NCBI GenBank assembly: GCA_038087015.1 | Contig: JASBNA010000004.1 | Coordinates: 1,922,001-1,986,000, forward strand | DNA from: Cerrena zonata | Lineage: Eukaryota; Basidiomycota; Agaricomycetes; Polyporales; Cerrenaceae | Length of the DNA stretch: 64,000 bases | Reading direction: 5' to 3' | Part shown: positions 22,801-34,000 of the stretch, one piece after another | Numbering within the stretch: position 1 is the stretch's first letter | How the letters are laid out: every line of letters starts with the position of its first letter | Program-made: the position numbers and the translations under genes | The notes under the pieces: model-generated | Databases searched by the model: none | Told to the model about the DNA's origin: nothing | The model's input: only the letters and a program-made list of their open reading frames with translations

Positions 22801-25800
22801 CGTTCCCTCAAGATAGAATAGAAACAGACAGGTTTCTCGCAATATTCTCCTTTTGTAACACAGTTTGTAGTGGCTCCAGGGGTAGAGTTGAAATCAAACA
22901 TCAAATTGGACCGCAGTTCGAAAAACGAAATGTGATGATGCGGGCCGTATCATACCATACGGTCATGGACCGTGGTTGTGATCACCAACGTTCCTACAGA
23001 GCCCGAAGTTCGACGAAGGTCCGTGAGTGACATTCTGTGTATTCCATATGCTTCGTAGCGTGCGGAGAAAGAGCGCTATTTGGAAATCTCTGGATGATAT
23101 GCAGGAGTTTTTGGCAACCTGCGAAGCCCGAAGTGCATACGTTATTTTCCTTGTCAGATACACATGTCAAGAGGTGGAGCGGAAACTTCTTCCTAGATGG
23201 ACGAGATGTAAGAGGATAAATGTTCATGAGAATGTGTAGCTATTTTGAAGCGAACATCTTGAACGAAGGACAGTTGCACGTTCCAGGAAGTAGCATGTAA
23301 GGATGCCACAATCTTTTTTCTGGCTGGTTAAATTCAGTTTTCATCATTCGAGCGACCGACATATGCCTATCTTTATGATGTCCAAGTTGATCGGTCCCCC
23401 ACGGAGCAGGATAATGGCTGATTTTGACCACCACCATTCGACAGAATCTCTCATGTTCACAGGCATATATCGACAGCGGCAACGAGAATTTGGAATTGGC
23501 CAAGAAGAGGGTGCTTGCCAAAGATAGTTAGCGTCAGTCAACCGGTCACCAAAGAAGATCTACTTGAGTGCGACAATAAACCGAAGAACTGTTCGCTTGA
23601 CTGAAATGGCGTATTTGCGGTGGTAGACAGGCATATGAAAGTCGAGACGTCAGAATAAGAGTGGAGCAGATGTCTGTAGTGTACCTTGGGGTATACATGA
23701 CAGGAATATAGACCTTGACCGCATAACCCACGACAAAGAGGGTAAGAAGATTGAGTAAATGAAATACAAAGGTTCATATGCTCGGGACCGGAAGATGTGG
23801 AGTGACGTCTGGTTGTGTTTATATACCGGATGAAGAGACCCTGATCACGGTTGAGCTATCGCTTTATCGTGGAGCGGAATGAATTGCTGGTTCAGGATGA
23901 TACGGGACCAATAGTATATCTCGTCTATATTATTAGTTTGTTCTAGCCTACTATTGCTTCAGCGAACCCGGACCTGCTCCATGGGTAAATGTCTGTCCAG
24001 AGATATGTAGTATCTGAACAGGATGTTCTTTAGTATGGTAATAATGATAACCTCGCCTTGTTTGTTGATACAAACCTTTTTACTCCGATAGGGGCGACTC
24101 GGATTTTCCTATAACTGGACCATTCAACGACGGTATATGATCCATTATGGAACTGGGAGGCCAGAAATTCTCCCATTGACTATAGTCAAACCTAAGTGAT
24201 ATGAGTAAGAGTCAACCGGACTTGGATCCGTTCAATAGACAAAACGAACCTTGGCTTGATGGGGCGAATGTTAGCGGAAGCACTTGAGAAGCCATATATT
24301 CTTCTCCAGAAATCAAAGTCGTCCCATAAACTAGTTCGTCTTGTTAAACCGTAGAATGTTAAGTAACAACGCCATATGATCGGTAATCATGGAGCAAGAA
24401 TTACTGACCTTTCAAGGGACCGAGTAAGAATAGCATTACTACTACCTCCTGTGAATATTCCTGATGCCACACCTACATTACCGCCGTGCAGGCCCCGAAA
24501 TAGATTTAACCATGTTTGAATATCAAAGTCTCGTTTCCTAAACTCAGGCGGGTTAGTCCGAGTCGATTCTTTTCAATTCGTTCTAGTACTGACGAGGGAG
24601 TGGTTCGCTCATTGGCAAGGATTAGAGGCGTGGTGATATCCGGTCTGTTGATTCATATCAGCTACATACAACCTAGTAGAAGGTTCGAACCACGTACACA
24701 TTGCTATCTCTGACTTCGAGAGAGGACCTGCTCGAAGGCCTATTGACGTGCTTAGGGATAACTGTATAACAGAGAACAGGAATTTACATACGGTAGTGGG
24801 AATGACAACGCTGGACAGACGATTGTACTTAAAATGCCAATCATGAACGCTACGTATCTGAATGCAATCATAATTCTCGTCAAGGTGATGTGAGTTTGCG
24901 GGGTGTAGGGCTATGAGAAAATAAATCATGAGTTGTGTACTGGGCTGTTTTGACGGACTCGCACTTACTAGCCTGTACCAGTGAAAGAGACCAGCTCTGC
25001 TCTGAGGTATAAACTAACACACTCGTCCTTATATATGCCACGAAAGCGGTACGACTGAAACATGAGTATCTGATGCAAGGAACGCATATTGACATAATGG
25101 CCTCCGGCCCAAAGAACCTGACATTCAGTGGGAACTCTGCTGATGAAAGGAGAATCATTGCTGCGGGACATCGCAGCCATGTCTCATAACGAACAAGCGG
25201 GGTTAGCTTATGATGAACATATATCGGAGTGAGAAACAGCTTCCTCGGCAGTCATGGATTTGCGTGGGCATCATATCATGCATCATGGCTGTACGGTGTC
25301 AAAGTTAGAGGAATGCTGCCATCATAAAGCGCGGAAACAATCTAGAACACTGGCTTCCTGTCATCTTTTGCATAACGTGTAAGAATAGAGACGTACTTAC
25401 CAACTTTACTAAAAACTCGCACAGGTTATGCTCGTTGTTATCCCACAAAATATTAATGGTGGTGATGGTGTTAATCAAGCAGCATTCGACCTAGTTCGGC
25501 ACACTTATCTACAAACATCATCGGCATCTTCAATGTTTGCAATGAATAAGCTGTTTTGAACAAAGAGTTTCAACTCGTTTGTAAATGTATTCCTGACGAA
25601 TGAAATCAGTCATCTTGATTGCAAGAGAGGAAGAAAGCACACAACAGGGGCCGATGTAGACAACGGATCATACAATTGTCGCTGGTTATCCACGACAGTT
25701 CCATGATGAATTACCTACGTTAGCCTTCCTCCTTCCCCTGCTACCTGCTGTGAGGCTTGCAAACTACCCGAGAGTATCGCTGGGTACAGAAGCATGAAGA

Positions 25801-26715
25801 ATATAATGCAACCCATAGGGCCGTTCTCGTCTAGTTGATAATATTGCTCCTCCGATCCGCCTTCAGCGTCTTTAGCCACATGCATCTGTGTATCATGCCC
25901 GTCGCTCGAGTGTTGCGCCTTCTACTCTCCTCTGATCGTCTAGCTGTATTCTCTGAGGTTTCCGAGTGTATGCTAGATGGTATACCTTCCGCCGTGAATT
26001 TTGTAAGCTCTATGAAGGAATGTGCGATATGTCCGTCAGCAATGTTTCTAGGCACAATGTTGCAACGGTGGATTGCGAAATTGGATACCTACATAATCCA
26101 GAACGTTATTAGGAAATGTCACATATTTCACGAGAAAAAGCGAATAACATACTCTCACGAATGCAACAAGTGCATACTCAAGACCTCCCTTACCTCATCT
26201 CTTCCTATGAGGCTCAAGGTATCAGCGATCACCCTACTGTGTTGATGATCCCGATTGAACACGTCGTTCTTGAACATCGGTATTTAGGAAGTATTATACA
26301 GGTTCATTGGCGACTGAGCTGTGGATTCATGAGGTCAAGGTTGAGTGGAAATATCAACGCCCACTCATTCTTATTCTCGTGGTGTTAGTGGAAGGTCTTG
26401 GACTCGAGCGGGAGTAATTCGGTGTACACAGGCTGGTAAAGTGTTTCTCTTTACGTGTAGAATTTCCTTTGTACCAAGAATAACATAGGTAGCGTAGACG
26501 GTAGCAAAGCCACATGTAAGGTGGGATGAGTTCTATAAGTTTAGACACGAGACAGCGGAGGCGATGTTACTATGCATGATTGCCAGAGATGATTGTAAGG
26601 AGAGCTATTAAATCAAGAGGGATGCCAACATATCTGAGGAGGGACGTTAAATATATGACATATGTGAGTCACAGGCAAGAATTGGTGGTGGTTATTCGGT
26701 CCCCTCGCAACTTGC

Positions 26716-26731
26716 TATATATATATATATA
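26716..26731. repeat. (TA)8 microsatellite
   Basis: Eight perfect TA units in the spacer upstream of the P450 gene. Confidence 0.9.
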
Positions 26732-27509
26732 GGGAGTGCACGGTGACAGCCGATGACAGGAGAGTCCAGAGACGCCCATATCACGTCGGAACGTCCGTCA
26801 GGCTAAGCTTCCTAATAGTAGTAAGAACTTCTTGGACTTGAACTACCTTAACCTTTTCCATGAAACATTACAGTAAAGCAATTATACATGAAATTTCAGG
26901 TTACTTATGCGTATTTCCACTGACTCTGGAGTACTAATCACGGGAAGTCCTCCCCGCTGTGAGATCCACTCTTGGCATATAATACTTATCACCGTGTTGC
27001 AGCCCGAACTAGGACATTGCTTCATCATCCATGGCCAGTGCTGGAACTTGCAATAGCCTATACATGTCATAAATATATCTCGATGCCCATAGGGTACGTC
27101 GTATAAACTTTTTCTGACGCGGACGTGAGCCACTAGCACGGTCACGATTCATCACAAGTTCCACTACCGGGACTTTTGACCATCCGTGAATTATCACCAC
27201 CAGCCATGGCTCGTAATCCAATGCTTACCTAAATCCGGTTGGACGTCGGGCTCTCGTATTTTCTAGGTAATAGTCGGACTGTTTTTGGCCGCTATCGGTG
27301 CTGTTGCTGACTATGCCCAACCGTATCGGTCAGGCTAATACCTTGTGACAAGTCGAGACCAATTCTCTTCTAGCGACTCGACTTGATCGCATGTTTTTTG
27401 CTATCTACTGCATCAAGGTCATATGAGTTATATCCAATTGTCAGTTCGTTTATCAGACTGGTGTTCTACGACATAGTGCCAGCAGCGTCTACACGTATCT
27501 GTAGGGGTA

Positions 27510-27517
27510 CATATATA
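27510..27517 (+). promoter_or_regulatory. TATA box of the P450 gene
   Basis: CATATATA lies about 40 nt before the P450 ATG at 27556, a short leader similar in scale to other TATA-ATG spacings in this window. Confidence 0.5.
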
Positions 27518-27555
27518 CAAGTTTATATTGTAATGACATCGATACCCCACGTATC

Positions 27556-29681
27556 ATGGAGAATATTCTCGCGGCTGGCGTCATAATACTCCTCTCATTG
27601 TTGCTCTACCAATGGCTGAAGCGCAGTTGGTTCCGACCCCTCCCCCTTCCTCCTGGGCCAAATGGAATCCCGTTGATAGGAAACGTCTTTGATATCCCGA
27701 AGACCATGCCTTGGAAAGCATTCCGTGACTTGGCTTCAGTTTATGGTATGTCTATTTAGCTCTGGCTGTGTCCCATACAGATATGACTGACGATCCTCAG
27801 GTGATGTCTTGTTCTTGAGGGTACCGACACAAAATATCGTGGTTCTTAACTCTACTCAAGCCGCCTTTGACCTTCTTGAGAAGCGTTCCGATATTTACTC
27901 GAGTAGGATCTCCAAGATTATGATCGCCCTGTGTGTCCAATGCGTTCTTTTCCCCGTCTCGTCGTGTTCTTACTCAGTTCTATAGGATAATCCCAAAGCA
28001 GTGGAACTTTGCTTTGATGGAGTATACACCAGAGTGGCGTGTATATCGGCGGAACTTCCATCAGTTTTTCCATCAGCGTACTGTTCACAATTACCATCCA
28101 ATCCAACTCAATCAATGTCGAGGATTTCTTCGACGAACTTTGGGCGACTCAAGCCAATTGAGTCAACATATTCGTCTGTATGTTCTATTCAATTTTTATA
28201 CTTTGCATGACTTTATAAGAGTCTATTACTTGATAGAATCTTTTCAGGAATAATTTTGAAGATTATCTATGACATAGACATTACCGATATGCATGATGAA
28301 TATATACAGATCGCTGAAGAAGCTATCGCAGCTCTGAGCATCGTGCAAGTACCTGGTAAATTCTGGGTAGAGTTCCTGCCTATCATGAGATACATTCCTC
28401 GCTGGGTCCCAGGCGCGTATTTCAAAAGAAAGGCAGAACAATATCAGTCAATAGTGGCGAAGATGAAAGACCAACCCTTTGATGCTGTAAAACGGAACAT
28501 GGTACATATTACCTCGTAATTCCCCCTCAGGTTCCATTATTAATAACCACTACCAGGCGTTAGGCAAATCTGGCTCATCAGTCGCAGCAACTATGATAGA
28601 AAACATCCACGCCGACGCAAAGGATACAGCGGCTCAGCGCGAACAGGAAGAAATAGCACGCAGTGTCACAGGACTCGCATACGGAGGTAGCTTTCCATTG
28701 ATACATCTCGCAAAAGAGAGATACAACATTAACCATATCTCTGTTCTTCTCAGCTGCTGCAGATACGGTGAGCCTGTTTTATTCCTAGAAGGTGGAAAAT
28801 CTCTGAAGGAGGTAAATTGCAGACAACAGGAGCTGCACAGACGTTCTTTATAGCAATGTCTTTGTTCCCTCATGTCCAAAGAAAAGCGCAAGAGGAGTTG
28901 GACCGGGTAGTAGGACCCAATAGGCTCCCCGACTTCGACGATTATGATAATCTCGTCTACATTCAAGCTGTTGCTCTTGAGTCTATGCGATGGATCCCGG
29001 TTACACCGATAGGAGTTCCTCATGCACTCACGCGTGATGATGAATATAGAGGATTTGTTATACCCAAGGGCACCATGATAATCGCGGTTAGTACAAGATC
29101 TTGTTACTCGAAGTATCTTTGCCCATAACTTTCTGTATAGAATGCCTGGTAATGAGATATTCTCTTCATTAGAGCTTCCACACTGATCGCTCTTGATCAT
29201 TTTTTTGACAGGGCAATGTTGCGTAACCCAGAAGACTACCCAGACCCGGAATGTTTCAACCCTGATAGATTCATCAAAGACGGTCGGTTGAACCCCGAAG
29301 TTCGGGATCCTACCACTATCGCGTTCGGATTTGGTCGTCGGTATGTGTTTTCTCTTGTTCTCCTCATCACTACAACGATCAAATCTGATAACGATGTTAG
29401 TATTTGTCCGGGAAGGTGGTTAAGCAGTGACTCGCTGTTCATGACTATCGCATCTGTCCTTCACACATTAAATATCCATCCTATCCTGGAGCCCGACGGA
29501 AAGAAATACGATCCTTTTAGCCACAGAGTCGATGGCATTAACTTGTAAGTAACCATATTGGTTCCGGGAACTGTTGAAAGCTCACAATATGATGATACTA
29601 AGGACTATCGAGAAAGTTCCATGTACTGTGACGCCCCGCTCTGAGGCTGCGGCTGCGTTGATTCGCCAATGTGCAGCCTGA
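27556..29681 (+). CDS. cytochrome P450 monooxygenase
   Basis: Membrane-bound heme-thiolate monooxygenase of 514 aa, the usual length. Exons: 27556-27745, 27801-27930, 27986-28177, 28237-28501, 28557-28686, 28754-28767, 28823-29086, 29141-29148, 29212-29340, 29401-29544, 29603-29681. All phases close. The N-terminal anchor (ILAAGVIILLSLLLYQWL) is followed by the proline hinge PLPLPPGPNGIPLIGN. The I-helix oxygen-activation site is AAADTT and sits largely in a 14-nt exon. ExxR is ESMR; the PERF-like motif is FNPDRF; the heme loop FGFGRRICPGR carries the Cys ligand and is split by an intron. The 8-nt exon supplies AW in ANAWAMLRNPEDY. All key residues are present, so the enzyme should be active. 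The family type is common in multigene P450 clans of mushrooms; the substrate cannot be read from sequence. It lies upstream of two ABCC exporters on the same strand. Confidence 0.93.
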
Positions 29682-31076
29682 CTATGCACCGTCTTCAGAC
29701 TGATCTAATACGACAGTGAAACGTAGCGAATCTGGCACACAAATGTTTTGTAGCATCTGCAGTTTCAAATAAAGCAGATCGAATGTAACATAACTTGTCA
29801 TTTTTGAATCTCATCTCATCCAGCTTATTGTTTGATCGTTATATTCGACGGGGTGGCTCAGTGACAACCTAAGGTGCGTGCGTACGGTGTCTTCTGAAAA
29901 ATGGAGGTCGAGCCTTTAACTTATATCTGCACTCTATTACGACATCTCTTTTCGAGAAAACATACAGATACCTTCCCTAAAGCTCTCGTGCCGAGCCGCA
30001 GGTAAGTATGCTGAATAGTGTATAGATTTACTCACTTTCTCAGTCAGGTCAGGCGGTGAGTTGGTGTCAGAGGCCCATTTGATAATTACGTGTACCTACC
30101 AGATGCTTCCATCCAAGGCACGTTATGACTATATGATATCGTCTTCGTATGGTTCACGTGTCCGCCGTATAGTCATCCAGTTATCACGGACATTTCACCG
30201 TTGGTGTTGCATTTTGGTCATAGATGTCGTGCTTCATGAAAGCTCATCACACTCATAACAGCTCATGACAGAACGTTACGAAGCACACGGACCGGTTCTA
30301 TCAGTCTCACCGGTGTTGTTCCAGACACGGCTCAACAGGAGGAACCGGGGTTGGTACTACATGTGTTATGCCCTCAACCCTTTAGTACGGAGTTCAGATC
30401 TCGGTTAATAATGCTAACTTATGTAGAGGTCTGTCGATGTCTACCCTGGTCTACCGTTTAGGTAGGTAGCAGGGTAGGAGTATGGATCGGCCGACAACTT
30501 CTGGACTCTCAAAGTTTCAGAAAGTCTTGACTTCCAAGCGTACCCCCGAGCGCCCAAAATCTCCGTTGATCGCATCTTATCTGATAAGAAGCATCAAAAT
30601 ACGACCAAATATCGCGAGATGTGCAACCCCGTAATTGGTTACCTTGCTCTGTTATATCAACCTTCGGGTCGAGTATCGGTTGGAGGAGTGCTCACAAACA
30701 GCCTTTGAATGAGCTCAAATGAGTACTTTGGTATATTGCACTTTGCATTTCTCAGCTCATCAATTTCGTTTAGAGAATTTGAAGGAAAGCATAAAGGCAG
30801 TCGGTACCGATGGCCATCCAAAATTGACCGGGAGGAAAATCCCACTCCCTCAGATTGTATCGTCAGATGTCTCCTGATGTCTCCGGTTCCATGCGGTGCC
30901 GCGGTTACACCTTGCGATCCATTCTGCTACTGTATTGTGAGACTGGTGCAGTACGTACCAATGACGCTGGGACATTCATGCATGCGCAGAATTGCCTGAA
31001 CCTTCCGAGCATGATGTACATATTATAAAGATGCCACCCATCCTGTGATGCTAACCTTTTGCACCCAACGACAACG
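29682..31076. other. intergenic region between P450 and first ABC transporter
   Basis: About 1.4 kb without a supportable gene. It ends in a TATA-like TATTATAA at 31021-31028, about 50 nt before the transporter ATG. Small ORFs (30061-30258, 30709-30999) show no family signal. Confidence 0.55.
31021..31028 (+). promoter_or_regulatory. TATA-like element of ABCC transporter copy 1
   Basis: TATTATAA lies about 50 nt before the inferred start codon at 31077. Confidence 0.4.
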
Positions 31077-34000
31077 ATGGCGTTATGCCCCCAAGATGCT
31101 TCGTTTGGCCCAGCATCATCCTGTAGAAGTCTTGACTTCACTCTATACTTCGAACAGTCGTAAGTTTCAGCTTTTCTTGAAAATTCTAAAAATATCCTCA
31201 CGTTCTCTACAGAATACTCTCTTTCACACCAGATGTTGTGTTCGTAGTGTTTGCTTGTGCTCGTCTGGTATACTTATGGTACCAGCCAAACAAACTTGCT
31301 TCCGTTGGATGGGTACACCTTGGTGCAAAATCTCTTCTTACTTCGTGTATTCTCGCTGCTAGTGCTGCCTCCTTGAAGTACTCAATTGATGCCAAAAACG
31401 AAGGCCTAACGTACATGTGGCTTGTGGCCCCTATAATACAGCTCATTTCAGTGGTACGCATTCTGGATTGTCGGATTCACACCGTCCCTCATTGGTTTGT
31501 AGGTTCCGCTTGCCATACTGGTCGTCGCAGAACACTTTCGTTCCTCCACACCGAGCATGCTTTTGATTTGTTACACACTTTGTAAAGGTCTGTTTACGAC
31601 AGTCGCCTTACGGAGCTACATGAAAAGTGGTGTTTTCTACACTGCACATTCGCTTGCCGTGTTGACCGCCTTCTGTACGGGATCATACTTCGCTCTTCTT
31701 TGTGCGGAAATGATCGAGAAGAGACGGCTTCTCCTCAAGAAGGTAGCTACTTATGATCGTCGTTGAGACACCGACTGATTGGTGTTTCTAGTCATTGCCT
31801 ACGGTGTCCACTGCCAGTTTCCTGTCCCGATCATTGTGCTTTTGGTTACTCCCTCTTCTTTGGTCTGGACGAAACAAAACTCTCTGCATCGATGACTGTG
31901 GCGACATTCCTGAAAGCTTATCTTCGAAGTCTGCAGGCGGAAAGTTATATAAAGCTTTGGAATCTACAGAGTAAGTATCATTCAGCTGAATTGGTATAGT
32001 TATGACTGAACTGACGCTTTCTCAAAGGAAAGGTCCTGACTATCTCATGAAAGCTTCTCTCAAAGCCTTCGGGTATCAGTTTTTCGCCCCCGTCTTCCCT
32101 CGTCTAATATTGCTCCTGGCCACGTTCACGCAACCTCTCCTAGTCAATCAGACAATTCTATTCGTGTCGGATTCAGAACGCTCCGCCTCCATGGGATGGG
32201 CTTTGGTCGGAGGTTTTATTTGTGTTTATGCTTTGATCAGTCTCTCGACGTCGATTTACTGGGAGAAAGTAAGCAAAACATCCACACGAGCATGTCATCA
32301 TAGACTGAATGCCTTTTCCGCAGGTGTTCGACGTGACTGTTCTTTGGCGAGGAGCATTGGTCAATAACATTTACCGCAAGTCCTTAAGGCTGTCTTCGAC
32401 AAAAAGTCGAACACTGGGTAGCGGTGTGGCTGGTACTTACATGTTTGTGGCTATTTACTAACGGTCTACGACGCGTGCTGACTCCCTTTTAGGTCGGTAG
32501 ACATGGAACGTATCTGCCAGGGTATGGAATATATTCATGAGATGTGGGCTTCCATTGCTTCCATAGCCCTGTCTATCGTTATACTGTATCAACAGGTGGG
32601 TTTTATCGCGTTTACACCCACATCTTACTCAATTTCCGTATCACAGGCAACTTGGCCCGCCTTCTTGCCAGTGGTAGTGACAGGTCTGCTCATGATTGTG
32701 GCTAGCGTTGCTGGCAAAAAGACTGGTGCTCACCAGGGTGCATGGCTCGCCGCCACCGATACGCGTGTCAAGTTTTTGTCTTCCGTGATCAATAAATTCT
32801 TACCAATCAAGTGGTCGAACTATGAAGATATCATGGCCATCTGCACTCTTAATCTTCGTAAATCAGAAATGGAGAAGGCAAAATCTTTTTAGTAAGTGTA
32901 TACGGCTACACAGTATCCGTATGGATTTACTGACACGATTATTTAGCATGATGGTAGCCTTGATGGGAGCTGTATCTAGCAGTGCAAGTTTCCTGTGTAT
33001 TCTGTCCGTTCTAGGTCCATACGCTGCCCTTGCTGCTCGTGGTCAGGGTAGCGTGCTCGATCCCAATAGACTGTTTACTATCGTCACCACTGTCAACTTG
33101 CTCTCCGCGCCGCTGAACATCCTTGGACAATTCCTGCCCAACATCTTTGCCGCATACGCCTCAGTCAAACGTATCGAGTCTTTCTTGTTACTAGAAGACA
33201 AGGAAGAGGATGCTGTAGATGACAAGTCCTCCGAAGAGAAGCCACAGAGCTCCGATTTTTCGTCGATCAAGATAGTCGATGGGTCGTTTGCATGGACTTC
33301 AGAGTCCGAAGCTTTCTTACAAGACGTCAACATCGAATTAGACCCCGGTCGACTCCATCTCTGCATAGGACCTGTTGCTTCGGTGAGTGATGTCACAAGA
33401 TACCGATCTTTACTTATCTAAATATAACGTTGATCTAGGGGAAATCGCTTCTTCTCTTGTCTATTCTACGAGAGACTTCTATGAGAACTGGCCAATATAT
33501 TGCGCCCCAGTGTCGGATTGCTTATGCCTCCCAGGATGCTCTCATTATCCCAGGCACAGTTCGTGACAACATTACCTTTGGGTTGGAATTCCAGGAGCAG
33601 CGGTATCAAAATGTTCTAGCTGCATGTGCTCTTATTCCCGATCTGGCCAAAATGAAGTCAAGCGATCAAACGATGCTGGGAGAGAAAGGCTCTACGCTAA
33701 GTGGTGGACAAAAGCAAAGGATCGTAAGCGATTCCAATTTCTTTAAATCGAACTTCATTAAACTTCTCTCATTTCTCAGGCTCTTGCTCGAGTCGTATAC
33801 GCTAATGCTCCTTGGACACTGTTGGATGACCCTCTGAGCGCTCTCGACGCTGAAACAGAAGCCCATAGTACGTCGACTCTTGTTGAAAGTCAGAACGCGT
33901 ATTCACACATCGCACAGTATTCGAATCATTGTTCGGAAACGCAGGCCTCCTTCAACACAAGTCTGTTATCCTAGTCACCCATAATGGTATTTCCTATCTT

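Larger units (their letters stand above)
19087..27555. other. gene-poor spacer of about 8.5 kb
   Basis: No complete gene can be supported. About 19.27-20.9 kb is extremely pyrimidine-rich on the plus strand; its ORFs (for example 19992-20549) are rich in S/P/F/L for that reason alone. From about 22 kb the sequence is more AT-rich and looks like degraded or fast-evolving DNA. Weak hints only: a TATA box plus ATG pointing left at 23825-23777, and hydrophobic spliced-looking pieces on the minus strand at about 24780-25180. No transposase, integrase or reverse-transcriptase motif was recognised. Confidence 0.55.

Noticed and set aside
24682..24691. GGTTCGAACC, a perfect tRNA B-box-like palindrome
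   Set aside because: No A box, acceptor stem or cloverleaf can be formed on either strand.
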